A stretch of DNA of 32,014 nt from a virus: the IMG/VR virus record IMGVR_UViG_3300027779_002373, positions 1 through 32,014 of that record; one strand, written 5' to 3'. Below are positions 14,394-22,315 of this stretch, piece by piece. The translations under genes and the position numbers were made by a program. Position 1 is the first letter of the stretch. Each line of letters begins with the position of its first letter. Below the pieces are notes generated by a model. The model was not told the DNA's origin and searched no databases. It worked only from the letters and a program-made list of their open reading frames with translations.

Positions 14394-15655
14394 TTTTTTT
14401 CTCCTTTAAACCCATCTATAAAGACTGCTGTTCTGTGACCAATAACTTTTTTAATTTCATCTCTAATAACCTCAGAGGGCATAGTCATTCCACCTGCAAC
14501 ATGAGGTCCTGCATAAACCCTCTCGTTATTAGGAAGTATAGCTTTTACCTCTCTTGCCATCCATCCAGCAATGTTAAACTCTGGAACAAATATATGGTCT
14601 GCATTTGCTGTTGCTTCTCTAATTTCTTCAGTTGGAAATGGTCTAATAGTTTTAATCTTAACCAAACCAACCTCAATACCTTCCTGTTCTAACAATCGTA
14701 TTGCTTCTCTGCTTTGTGAAACAGCCGTTCCTGATGTAACAATTAATATTTTTCTATCAGTATTAATCTTATCTATCAAACCACCAAGTAATCCTATAGT
14801 ATGTTTTCGTGACCGTTCAACTGCAGCTTTAACCTCTTGTTGCCAAGATGCATGAGTAGCATAACTTATGTAATTAGATTTCATAACAAACGGATCACGC
14901 ATCATTCTTATTGGTGCTGATTCCATATCCATACAAGTAACAGGTGATTTATAAGGATCATATTGTGTTAACGTCAAATTTTCACTTGGTAACTCAACAG
15001 TATCTTTTGTATGTGTTACAAAGAATCCATCACAAACAGTTGCTATTGGAACATGAACATCTGGTTGCTCAGCAACAATAAAACCTTTCAATATAAAATC
15101 AAATAAATCTTGTGCTGTCTCAGCATGCCATATCAACATACCAGTTTCTAACAGATAATGTATTTCTAATGTGTCTGGTTGAATACTTAACGGAGAGTTA
15201 ATACCTCTACAAGTTACACAAACTTGAATTGGTAATCGTGACCCTGCCCACATTGGAAAGTTTTCCATTGCTCTAAGAGTTCCGGGACCTGCTGTAGTAG
15301 TAAACACTCTATGCCCACCAAAAGATGCACCGGCACATTGTCCCATTACTGCAAATTCACTTTCACCTCTAAAGTATTCGTCCAAGTATCCTTCTGCATA
15401 TAATTCACCAATCAATGCAGCTGCTTCACTCTGTGGTGTAATTGGATATGCAACAGATGTTCCAACACTTGCTCGTCTAATAGCTTCTTTGATAACTTCA
15501 CTACCCGTAAAGAAAACAGGTTTTTGTTCTGAATCATAAAACATATCATTTATATCAGTATAAGTTTGACCCTTCGCATTTACTTTTCCAAGATTTTCGT
15601 GAGTCGATCTTATAATCTTTTTTATTTTTTCTTTTTCGGCTTGTGCGTTAGTCAT
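14390..15655 (-). CDS. 2-oxoacid:ferredoxin oxidoreductase, alpha subunit
   Basis: 421 residues. Domain I (about 45-230) has the signature YPITPQS at 70-76 and Arg150 in VTCRGINSP, the position that contacts the 2-oxoacid carboxylate in pyruvate:ferredoxin oxidoreductases. Domain II (about 300-400) carries ILIVTSGTAVSQSREAI and VGLVKIKTIRPFP. Together with the beta genes this forms the catalytic core: pyruvate (or 2-oxoglutarate) + CoA + 2 oxidised Fd = acyl-CoA + CO2 + 2 reduced Fd, reversible. A CoA-binding gamma domain is neither fused here nor encoded nearby. The N-terminal 40 residues are an extension. AGGGGATCGT precedes ATG. First gene of the overlapping OFOR/Fe-S block. Confidence 0.95.
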   Translation of the reverse strand: MTNAQAEKEKIKKIIRSTHENLGKVNAKGQTYTDINDMFYDSEQKPVFFTGSEVIKEAIRRASVGTSVAYPITPQSEAAALIGELYAEGYLDEYFRGESEFAVMGQCAGASFGGHRVFTTTAGPGTLRAMENFPMWAGSRLPIQVCVTCRGINSPLSIQPDTLEIHYLLETGMLIWHAETAQDLFDFILKGFIVAEQPDVHVPIATVCDGFFVTHTKDTVELPSENLTLTQYDPYKSPVTCMDMESAPIRMMRDPFVMKSNYISYATHASWQQEVKAAVERSRKHTIGLLGGLIDKINTDRKILIVTSGTAVSQSREAIRLLEQEGIEVGLVKIKTIRPFPTEEIREATANADHIFVPEFNIAGWMAREVKAILPNNERVYAGPHVAGGMTMPSEVIRDEIKKVIGHRTAVFIDGFKGEKK

Positions 15656-15665
15656 ACGATCCCCT

Positions 15666-16868
15666 TTAATATTGAGAGTTTATCATATCATCCATTGAAC
15701 GATCCGATCCCAAATTAAATATACTACCAAGAGGATCTTCGTAAGAAGGTGACACATATTCTACACTAGTATCATAAAATGCAACATCAGGAACAAATGC
15801 TTCTTGATATGAACTAAAACCTGCATTACCCATAATACCCATCAATGCTAATTTTGTTCCGTCTGTATCTCCACCGGCCATCTGAACTGCTTGTAAAACT
15901 CTTGTGACTATTACTTGTACTGCTTTTGATTTTGCAACTTTAGTTTCTTTTGAATCTTCTTTTTCTTCGGATTCTGATTCAGATTCTTGTTCTTCTACAG
16001 CTGATTCTACTTCAGCAACTGCTGTTTTTACTTCTGCTACTTGTTCTGGTTGACTTGAACTTGATGCCATTCCCGTATTAATTTGTATTTTTTCTATCTT
16101 ACCTGTAACAGTAGGAACCGACATTGTTACTACACCAGCACTAACACTAACAGGTATATTAATATTAGTAACACCTGAAGGTGATGACACATTAACTTGC
16201 ATTGTAGTATCCATTGTATTATCCATTGTATTATCCATTATAGATGTATCAAGTATATCATTAACAGCATTAGCTACTAAATCTAATACAGTATCTTGTA
16301 CTGTATTATTGATCAATTCATAAGTCGCAGTCAACCCGATATTATTTGTTTGGGGACCTCTATATCCACCAGTTAAACTAGTACCCTCAAGAATCAATCC
16401 AAATGTTGCAAGAGAGTATGCCAATGTATTCTCTGGAACAATCAATTGACTAGTTATAGTTTCATATGACTGACCAGCAGATGTGGTAAAATTTTGTGTG
16501 TCTGAATATGTAGTCGTTCCATCTGTTACTTTAATTTGTACTGTAAATGCATCACCACCTACATAATTTCTATCTCTCAATCCAATAGAACTATCCATCG
16601 TAAAACCTTGAAGCATTTGAGCCTCAGTCATAAATGTACTAATATCATTTGTAATATTAAATTTCTTACCATGACTGTCCCAATAAACTATATCGTCATC
16701 ACTACCACCATCTGACCATATATCTGTTCGTGGGTCATAACCACAAGACCCACCAGTTCTTGCACATTCATGTGTTGCTCCTGCATCTTTCTCTGTTACA
16801 TCTTCAGTTGTTTTTGTTTCTGCAAATGCATTAGTAGATAATAAAAGTATAAGTAATAGTTGTAACAT
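15666..16868 (-). CDS. Probable exported/virion protein with signal peptide and repeats, 400 aa
   Basis: Signal peptide LQLLLILLLSTNAFA with an AxA cleavage site. After a cysteine-containing segment (ECARTGGSCGYD) come beta-rich, threonine/serine-rich regions that look like adhesin or fibre folds. A short repeat DNTM-DNTM-DTTM sits near 208-220, followed by a Glu/Ser-rich low-complexity linker (SAVEEQESESESEEKED) near 280-300 and a helical part (TRVLQAVQMAGGD). C-terminal tail is acidic and tyrosine-rich. No family recognised. It overlaps the gene before it by one base (TAATG), and similar secreted proteins occur in marine phage structural gene clusters. Function unknown; surface or virion decoration is a guess. 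Confidence 0.7.
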   Translation of the reverse strand: MLQLLLILLLSTNAFAETKTTEDVTEKDAGATHECARTGGSCGYDPRTDIWSDGGSDDDIVYWDSHGKKFNITNDISTFMTEAQMLQGFTMDSSIGLRDRNYVGGDAFTVQIKVTDGTTTYSDTQNFTTSAGQSYETITSQLIVPENTLAYSLATFGLILEGTSLTGGYRGPQTNNIGLTATYELINNTVQDTVLDLVANAVNDILDTSIMDNTMDNTMDTTMQVNVSSPSGVTNINIPVSVSAGVVTMSVPTVTGKIEKIQINTGMASSSSQPEQVAEVKTAVAEVESAVEEQESESESEEKEDSKETKVAKSKAVQVIVTRVLQAVQMAGGDTDGTKLALMGIMGNAGFSSYQEAFVPDVAFYDTSVEYVSPSYEDPLGSIFNLGSDRSMDDMINSQY

Positions 16869-17635
16869 TATATTTTCTCTACCTCTGCTGCATCTATTAC
16901 AGCAAAACTTGTCATACCAGCAGCTTCTGCATTACTCCACATTTTCTCTGCCTTATCAGGATCACTAGATCGTATGAGTTTTGAGTTTGTTATCTTGAAA
17001 TCATGTATTAGTATCTCGTTATGATTATGACCCATTATATCATTATACGAAATATCATTCTGCATTGCTTTAATAAGAGAACTATTGATTATCTTCTTAG
17101 CTTCTTGATGATAAAACTTAATAAACTCCTTTTTAGTCTTACCATCTTTATCATGTATCCAATTACCTACATCATGCGTAAACATTGATTTAGTTCCATT
17201 CGATAGTATATCAAAATGTTTTATTATCTTTGGGAATATCTTTTGACCAAATTGAAATATTCTTGCATTGAGTCTTGATGATACATTACCATTAGGTGAT
17301 AACCATCTGATACCATTTCTATCTGTCCTAGTATTCACATCATTCTCAAATTCAACAGAACTCTTACCATCTAGTTTGACTAATATTTCACCATCATTAA
17401 GTAGTCCTTTAGCAACACCCTTTGAACCTTTAGTGAAGCCAGAGACATCTACACGTTTACCTTGTAATCGTGCAAGTTTTTTCAATCCCTTGATAGTGGT
17501 AACATGATATACATTTTTTACATCCACTTCAAATTCTTTAAGAATAGCTGGTGATAGTGGTAAATAACCATCAGCCATAAACTGCCACTCTTTATTACGA
17601 TATCTTACATTAACGTATTCTAAAAATGAAATCAT
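16868..17635 (-). CDS. Hypothetical protein with N-terminal YHVTT motif and capsid-targeting-like leader
   Basis: 255 residues. The first residues MISFLEYVN resemble the N-terminal leader of T4 internal head proteins (M-x-x-aromatic-x-x-F/Y). Next, VYHVTTIKGLKKLARLQGKRV followed by VSGFTKGS recalls the first strand and nearby Ser/Thr motif of H-Y-E ADP-ribosyltransferases, though no catalytic Glu is identified with confidence. The C-terminal half has GHNHNEILIHDFKI and ends with SFAVIDAAEVEKI. Related frames are frequent in marine T4-like phages but lack assigned function. AAGGAACAGT precedes ATG 17635. T4 packages its ADP-ribosyltransferase Alt in the head, which would make this an intriguing parallel, but evidence is weak. 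Confidence 0.65.
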   Translation of the reverse strand: MISFLEYVNVRYRNKEWQFMADGYLPLSPAILKEFEVDVKNVYHVTTIKGLKKLARLQGKRVDVSGFTKGSKGVAKGLLNDGEILVKLDGKSSVEFENDVNTRTDRNGIRWLSPNGNVSSRLNARIFQFGQKIFPKIIKHFDILSNGTKSMFTHDVGNWIHDKDGKTKKEFIKFYHQEAKKIINSSLIKAMQNDISYNDIMGHNHNEILIHDFKITNSKLIRSSDPDKAEKMWSNAEAAGMTSFAVIDAAEVEKI

Positions 17636-17652
17636 ACTGTTCCTTTTGATTT

Positions 17653-17735
17653 AAAAATTGGGCAACTCCATACACCACTAAGGGTGCATTGGTGTATGGA
17701 GTCTCCGCTGGATGGACTAGGAATGCCTCACCAGC
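17653..17735 (-). terminator. Strong hairpin with trailing T-run, probable terminator
   Basis: ACTCCATACACCA and TGGTGTATGGAGT (17665-17702) form a perfect 13-bp stem with a 12-base loop. On the minus strand TTTTT follows seven bases later (17653-17657). A second, 5-bp hairpin GCTGG/CCAGC (17707-17735) precedes it directly after the stop of the 180-aa gene. The distance to the T-run is longer than usual, so partial termination or mRNA 3-prime protection is possible. Confidence 0.6.
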
Positions 17736-17738
17736 TTT

Positions 17739-18281
17739 TTAAAAGTTATCATCATCCCAACTACCTGCATTGTACTCGTTTGTTTTGAAAGAATCTAATT
17801 CTTTTACTGCTTCTTTATTCTTGTCTCTTTCTCGCCATTCGTGATAGTCTGGTCTACGTTTTGGTTCTTTCTCCCATATTTGTTTTGCAGCTTCTCCAAT
17901 CTTTCCATCTATAGGACATGGAGTACCTGCCATTTCCATAGCTTTAAAAACTCTGACATCTTGACATAATAAACTAACTGAAGCCACCTTCATCCCCATT
18001 CCATAAAGTGATCTAGCAAGTTTTAATCTTTCACAATTTAAGTCTTCAATTGTCTTACCAAAAGAAAGACCAAACCATGCAGATTGAGCTGCACCACTAA
18101 TCCCTGTTACACATACGTCCTGATTATTTATAACTATGGTAGGAGAGACAGCTGTGCTTGGTGTTCGGTCAACTGTTGTTGTTCCTGTAACAGTTGAACT
18201 GCTGACTGTATTACTATCTGCTCCATATAATAATGTAGGTATCATCAAAAACATAACAAGGGGAAGTATATAATATCTCAC
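17739..18281 (-). CDS. Exported hypothetical protein, 180 aa
   Basis: GTG start at 18281, supported by AAGGAG seven bases upstream. Signal peptide RYYILPLVMFLMIPTLLYG with cleavage after YGA. A threonine/serine-rich linker follows, then a compact cysteine-containing helical domain (DVCVTGISGAAQSAWFGLSFG, EDLNCERLKLARSLYG, SLLCQDVRVFKAME, GTPCPIDG) with four cysteines, and a charged tail. Proteins with this domain recur in marine phage genomes as uncharacterised exported or virion proteins; I know of no function. The strong hairpin after the stop isolates its transcript from the next gene. Confidence 0.72.
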   Translation of the reverse strand: MRYYILPLVMFLMIPTLLYGADSNTVSSSTVTGTTTVDRTPSTAVSPTIVINNQDVCVTGISGAAQSAWFGLSFGKTIEDLNCERLKLARSLYGMGMKVASVSLLCQDVRVFKAMEMAGTPCPIDGKIGEAAKQIWEKEPKRRPDYHEWRERDKNKEAVKELDSFKTNEYNAGSWDDDNF

Positions 18282-18296
18282 CCCGTTGCTCCTTAT

Positions 18297-18800
18297 TTAG
18301 TAAAAAAATGTACCCTTCTTTTGAATAACCCTCTTCTCTGTTATAATATAATCCATCTTTATATCATGACTCTTCAATCCCAATCTCCATTTTCTTGTTA
18401 TCACTTGAAAATCATATCCAACAGCAATCACAATTGTCTTCTTTGGCAACCTACAAAGAAATCTATCATAATAACCTTGACCTCTACCATATCTTGCAAG
18501 TTTTTCATCAAACACCACACCTGGGACAATGACTAAATCTACTTCAATAATATTATCCTCTGGTTCTTTTGTTGGATGATAAATAATTTTATTTGACTTA
18601 GAAGCTTCATTGATTATTTTTTCTGTAGAAACTTCATTACCAACACTCTTGTATATATTTATATTTCCTGTCTGCTTCCATTCATCTATATCCAGTAAAT
18701 TATTATATATTCTTGTAGAAAGATCAACACAATCTTGTAATAACATACGATTACGTTTGTACATCATCACACTTCTAAACATCATTTTAATTGGTGACAT
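18297..18800 (-). CDS. 5-formyltetrahydrofolate cyclo-ligase
   Basis: 167 residues, a little short for the family (180-200). The C-terminal signature is clear: DLVIVPGVVFDEKLARYGRGQGYYDRFL, then VIAVGYDFQ and the HDIKMDYIITE end. The N-terminal substrate-binding half is diverged. The enzyme turns 5-formyl-THF into 5,10-methenyl-THF using ATP, returning stored folate to the one-carbon pool. That pool feeds ThyX (27446-28330) and purine synthesis (PurM). The glycine-rich RGQGYYDR loop that binds ATP is nearly perfect (RGGGYYDR in cellular forms). The start codon follows the protease stop closely; ribosome-binding site is weak. Confidence 0.88.
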   Translation of the reverse strand: MSPIKMMFRSVMMYKRNRMLLQDCVDLSTRIYNNLLDIDEWKQTGNINIYKSVGNEVSTEKIINEASKSNKIIYHPTKEPEDNIIEVDLVIVPGVVFDEKLARYGRGQGYYDRFLCRLPKKTIVIAVGYDFQVITRKWRLGLKSHDIKMDYIITEKRVIQKKGTFFY

Positions 18801-18801
18801 A

Positions 18802-19947
18802 TTACTCAGGTCTTTGTGTTAGAATCAATTTTAAAGTTTCTTCTTTACCACCTCGTAAAACTATCAATTCGATAGTAGTACCAGGTTTTGACTTAGCAAT
18901 CATTGGTGCAAAGTTTTTATGTGTAACAACTACTCCATCCAGTTTTTGAATAATATCATTTTTTTTCAATATATTATAAGCTGAACCATTATTCAAAACA
19001 TCGTTAATAATAACATTACGTCCAAATTGTAAATTGTTACTTTCGGTTTCTTCCATATCTAACAAACGATAACGAATCCCCATGTAACTCCATTTTATTT
19101 TATTACCACCCTCTAATCGTTTTATGATATTCTGTGCATACTGACCGTCAATAGCAAATCCTAGTCCAACACTACCAGTATCAACACCTGATGATGGTGA
19201 TAATATTAAAGTGTTAATACCAATAACACCTCCATCTGCATCAAACAACGGACCTCCAGAGTTACCACGATTCATCGCTGCATCTGTTTGAACATATGGA
19301 ACAAATGGAGGAGAAGCATCTGGAACAATCCTGCCAATAGCAGAAACGATCCCAAAAGACACACTAAAGTCCATGCCAATAGGCGAACCAATAATGATTG
19401 CATGACTTCCAAGTTTCGCCTTATCACCCCAAGTAATTGCTGGAAATTTTTTATTTTCATTATTAACAATCTTTAAAATAGCTATATCTGATAGTTTATC
19501 ATAATTAAAAATCTTTGCTTTATAAACAGAATCATTACTAAAAAGAACACGAAGCATAGCATTTGGTTTACCTATACTATTTGCTACGACATGATAATTG
19601 GTAATAACTGTACCATCTTCTTTGATAACAAAACCAGTACCAGATTGAAATTCATTATTGTTTGGTCGTGGTAATGTTGGTGCTGCACCCGGATTATTAA
19701 ATCTTTGACGAGGTGGCAAGTTTCTTGAAGTATGTGATTCAGAAACAATTGTTACTACAGAAGGCATCACCTGTTCTATAATCGTATAAGGTGTCCTAAT
19801 CCGATAACCAACTTGATGTTCAATAACTCTACTTGCGGCCGCACCTCCAACTGTGCTTAAAGCGGTAACAGTAGTTATAGAACCACAACTATTAAATATT
19901 AAAATACTACCAATAACAATTAAAATACTGATACTTTTTTGTAACAA
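18802..19947 (-). CDS. HtrA/DegP-type trypsin-like protease with PDZ, lipoprotein
   Basis: 381 residues. TTG start at 19947 with AGGAG six bases upstream; no in-frame ATG fits. A lipobox (IFNSC, Cys21) predicts membrane anchoring on the periplasmic side. Catalytic triad: TNYHVVA with His119, SDIAILK with Asp154, RGNSGGPL with Ser230. A PDZ domain follows at about 290-375 (NDVLNNGSAYNILKKNDII...IELIVLRGG). Linker 75-100 is proline/arginine rich. HtrA proteases degrade misfolded envelope proteins; a phage copy might cope with envelope stress, process exported phage proteins such as the adjacent ones, or remove receptors. Overlaps none of its neighbours but is tightly spaced in the operon. Confidence 0.93.
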   Translation of the reverse strand: MLQKSISILIVIGSILIFNSCGSITTVTALSTVGGAAASRVIEHQVGYRIRTPYTIIEQVMPSVVTIVSESHTSRNLPPRQRFNNPGAAPTLPRPNNNEFQSGTGFVIKEDGTVITNYHVVANSIGKPNAMLRVLFSNDSVYKAKIFNYDKLSDIAILKIVNNENKKFPAITWGDKAKLGSHAIIIGSPIGMDFSVSFGIVSAIGRIVPDASPPFVPYVQTDAAMNRGNSGGPLFDADGGVIGINTLILSPSSGVDTGSVGLGFAIDGQYAQNIIKRLEGGNKIKWSYMGIRYRLLDMEETESNNLQFGRNVIINDVLNNGSAYNILKKNDIIQKLDGVVVTHKNFAPMIAKSKPGTTIELIVLRGGKEETLKLILTQRPE

Positions 19948-19956
19948 TTTAATCTC

Positions 19957-20214
19957 CTAATCTCTTAACTCTATCGTATTACCTGGGTTGTTCTTTTGTA
20001 TATTTCTAATAACCTCATTATATCCAGCTGGAACTTTTTTTACTCCAAGAGAAACTGGATCACATATATCTGCACCAGAAATTAACCTCTGTACGTGTCC
20101 AGCTTTCTTACAAGAAGGACATGGTTGTTTTAAAGGAACATCAATATTTGCTAATGTTTGAAAATCTTCAAACTCGTGAGAACATTTTTCACATTCAAAT
20201 TCATAGTATGGCAT
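19957..20214 (-). CDS. FmdB-family zinc-ribbon protein
   Basis: 85 residues. N-terminal FmdB/CxxC_CxxC pattern: MPYYEFECEKCSHEFE with Cys8 and Cys11, then CPSC with Cys32 and Cys35. The tail SLGVKKVPAGYNEVIRNI is also seen in marine phage homologues. Cellular FmdB proteins are small, possibly regulatory, zinc-binding proteins. Its start overlaps the SprT-like gene by one base. The precise role is unknown. Confidence 0.85.
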   Translation of the reverse strand: MPYYEFECEKCSHEFEDFQTLANIDVPLKQPCPSCKKAGHVQRLISGADICDPVSLGVKKVPAGYNEVIRNIQKNNPGNTIELRD

Positions 20215-20660
20215 TAAATACTTTCTCCTAATGGAATTTCAAATTGTGCCAATCGATTCTTCCATTTCCAAAACGATTGACCATGATCCGATCTATACAA
20301 TTGCATCCATTGCCATTGATGAACCATCTCATGTGCTAGTGTAAACAAAAACTCATTCTTATTGATAAACCGATCTGCTATAGATAAAATAGCATAGATT
20401 TTTCCACCATGTTCTAATGGAATATGTTCTGCATGACATCCCTTCTTTTGTATAATCTCAATGTCATAGAATGGATAAATCTTATTATTAAATATTTCCT
20501 CATTCAGTATATTAAACCATCTTGTAATCAAATGTTTGGTTGGAAAAAATGATTTTAAATATCTAGTATTACCAATTCTATTTTCTTTATAAGCTCTACA
20601 CATGTTTGTTTCATAGTTACGGATTTCTTGTGTGACCGGATTTTCTACTGAAACATACAT
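20214..20660 (-). CDS. SprT-like zinc metalloprotease
   Basis: 148 residues. HEMVHQW at 110-116 gives the zinc ligands His110 and His114 and the catalytic Glu111; HGQSFWKW with His126 supplies the third ligand, as in SprT/SPRTN domains. The upstream helix ITRWFNILNEEIFNN is also typical. Eukaryotic relatives cleave DNA-protein crosslinks; bacterial and phage forms are uncharacterised. The place among RNase H, DUF6433-like and replication genes fits a role on DNA. ATG 20660 follows AGGAG. No C-terminal zinc finger is fused, but the FmdB-type zinc ribbon is encoded directly after and may serve in its place. Confidence 0.85.
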   Translation of the reverse strand: MYVSVENPVTQEIRNYETNMCRAYKENRIGNTRYLKSFFPTKHLITRWFNILNEEIFNNKIYPFYDIEIIQKKGCHAEHIPLEHGGKIYAILSIADRFINKNEFLFTLAHEMVHQWQWMQLYRSDHGQSFWKWKNRLAQFEIPLGESI

Positions 20661-20669
20661 ATATATCTC

Positions 20670-21008
20670 CTATACCTGATAACGATTAGGTCTGCCTCCA
20701 TTAGAGCGTTTTGCATAAACAGTAGGACCCGACTCGTTTCTTTCTGGTGCAGAAATATCTGCTTTAAAATCTCTAATCACATCATACTCACAAGTTAATG
20801 TAGTACCAAAAAAGTTACCTTCATATTTTTCTCCATCCCAATTCAATTTAAAATGATGATCTTCTTCATCAACTAAATCTACCTTGATATACTTTTCTTT
20901 GAAAGCTTCAACTACTAATGCTTGGTTATCATATAATTTCTTTCTACCAGATTTCACACTAACATTAGTTTTTAAACTTTCACCATCTGTTGTAACACCT
21001 ATTGCCAT
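20670..21008 (-). CDS. Hypothetical protein, 112 aa
   Basis: Mixed charge, beta-rich protein without signal or membrane segment: YDNQALVVEAFKEKYIKVDLVDEEDHHF, then LNWDGEKYEGNFFGTTLTCEYDV and a basic C-terminus (RSNGGRPNRYQV). AAGGAG precedes ATG 21008. It lies between the DUF6433-like and SprT-like genes in the replication region. No family recognised. Confidence 0.68.
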   Translation of the reverse strand: MAIGVTTDGESLKTNVSVKSGRKKLYDNQALVVEAFKEKYIKVDLVDEEDHHFKLNWDGEKYEGNFFGTTLTCEYDVIRDFKADISAPERNESGPTVYAKRSNGGRPNRYQV

Positions 21009-21010
21009 TT

Positions 21011-21460
21011 TTATACTCCTTCTTTATACATACCTGGGAAGACTTCTAACACTAATTTAGATGTTAGACCTTTTACCTTAGTTTTCTTTTTCAACATTTG
21101 CATATACAAAGATGCTTCTGATGGATGTAAACTTTCCAACACCTGAACTAAAATTTGTTTAAGTCTTATTAGTTTTACACCTTTTGCTTTTGGATGATCT
21201 TTTACAAAAAGAGAACACTTTGGTATTTCAATATACAAAGAATTTGCTTCTTCTCCTTCTGGTGTGATATCATCTTCTGCATAATCTGGTGTTTCTGTTA
21301 TTGCCCATTTAATTTTTGGATCAAATAATCCTCTTAAAAAATGTTGAAGAACTGGAATACTTTTATACTGTTCCAATATTTTTATTTTTGCTTGTTTAGA
21401 TCTAGCTGAATCAACTTTGGCAAGTATTTCACCAATCATCAATGTTTCATTATCTGGCAT
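21011..21460 (-). CDS. DUF6433-like protein of T4-like marine phages
   Basis: 149 residues. The order of motifs matches, from memory, the uncharacterised DUF6433 family of cyanophage-type myoviruses: LEQYKSIPVLQHFLRGLFDPKIKW, EYPAGTE-like ITPEGEEANSL, LKQILVQVLESLHPSEA and the end KVKGLTSKLVLEVFPG. The start overlaps the RNase H stop by one base (TAATG), and GGAG lies just upstream. In T4 the gene after rnh is dsbA, but this protein is larger and not obviously related. A replication or DNA-binding role is suggested only by position. Confidence 0.7.
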   Translation of the reverse strand: MPDNETLMIGEILAKVDSARSKQAKIKILEQYKSIPVLQHFLRGLFDPKIKWAITETPDYAEDDITPEGEEANSLYIEIPKCSLFVKDHPKAKGVKLIRLKQILVQVLESLHPSEASLYMQMLKKKTKVKGLTSKLVLEVFPGMYKEGV

Positions 21461-22314
21461 TAAAAATCTCCTATATTATCAATTAATAATTTTAACTTAT
21501 GTTTAATAAAATAATTTAACAACCCACTACGTTTTGCTGGTACTTGTTTATTATATGAGTCTAATATAGCAAGAACAATTGTAGGTGGAATATAATCAAA
21601 ATCAATTACTTCTTGGTTTCGATTCCATCCATCTAACATCCCGTTGTTACAAAAATCCTCAGGTTTTTGTTGTAACCAATTTAAAACTTTCTTTTTTGAA
21701 ATTGGTTTTTGCCTTACTCCAGAAACAATACAATCACCAGCTGATAAGATATTTGGAATACCATCTCCCTTATCACCACGAATAATGTGTTCTTTCAAAT
21801 AAGCATCTGCATCAATTCCCTTTATCATCTTCTGCTTCATAGGTGAGAACTGTCTAACTGTCTTATATTTATACAACTGATTGAAGTCTTTATCACTAGA
21901 AACAACTAAACAAGGTTCTTTTATATGCTTTGCAAGCACTCCTATCACATCATCTCCCTCAGCATGTGGTATTCTTATCACTTTATATGGAAAGAATGTC
22001 TGTAACTCTTCTATTATCTTGTTAATGGTATCAAATAATGCAGACCAATCAACACCTTCTTTTGCTGACTGTTTTGCTCTCTGTATTTTCCTATGAGCCT
22101 TGTAGTATGGAAATGCAACTTTCCTCCAACTAGAATCACAATCTGTACAGATAACCATCTCACCATACTTACCACTATATTTTTTACGATAAGACCTAAT
22201 ACTATTCAACACTAGATGACGGATAAAATCCTCCGAAAATCTTTGCTCATTTGGTATTTTAGCTGATACCATTATACTGCCTATAATTATGTTACTGAAA
22301 TCAAGTAAAATCAT
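21460..22314 (-). CDS. rnh: RNase H / 5-prime nuclease (T4 Rnh type)
   Basis: 284 residues, against 305 in T4. FEN-type acidic residues appear in order: LLDFSN, VICTDCDSSWRK, HAEGDDVIG, VVSSDKDFNQL; the helix-hairpin region reads RGDKGDGIPN. The C-terminal part matches T4 RNase H closely (VIDFDYIPPTIVLAILDSYN, then LLNYFIKHKLKLLID). It removes RNA primers and trims flaps during lagging-strand synthesis with gp32. In T4 rnh lies about two kilobases upstream of 33-59-32 in the same direction; here gp33 is about 20 kb away. Confidence 0.96.
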   Translation of the reverse strand: MILLDFSNIIIGSIMVSAKIPNEQRFSEDFIRHLVLNSIRSYRKKYSGKYGEMVICTDCDSSWRKVAFPYYKAHRKIQRAKQSAKEGVDWSALFDTINKIIEELQTFFPYKVIRIPHAEGDDVIGVLAKHIKEPCLVVSSDKDFNQLYKYKTVRQFSPMKQKMIKGIDADAYLKEHIIRGDKGDGIPNILSAGDCIVSGVRQKPISKKKVLNWLQQKPEDFCNNGMLDGWNRNQEVIDFDYIPPTIVLAILDSYNKQVPAKRSGLLNYFIKHKLKLLIDNIGDF

Positions 22315-22315
22315 G

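Noticed and set aside
18125-21873. TATAAATA octamers at 18125-18132, 18656-18663 and 21866-21873 as late promoters
   Set aside because: All are inside conserved reading frames in AT-rich DNA with no gene start suitably downstream; treated as chance.
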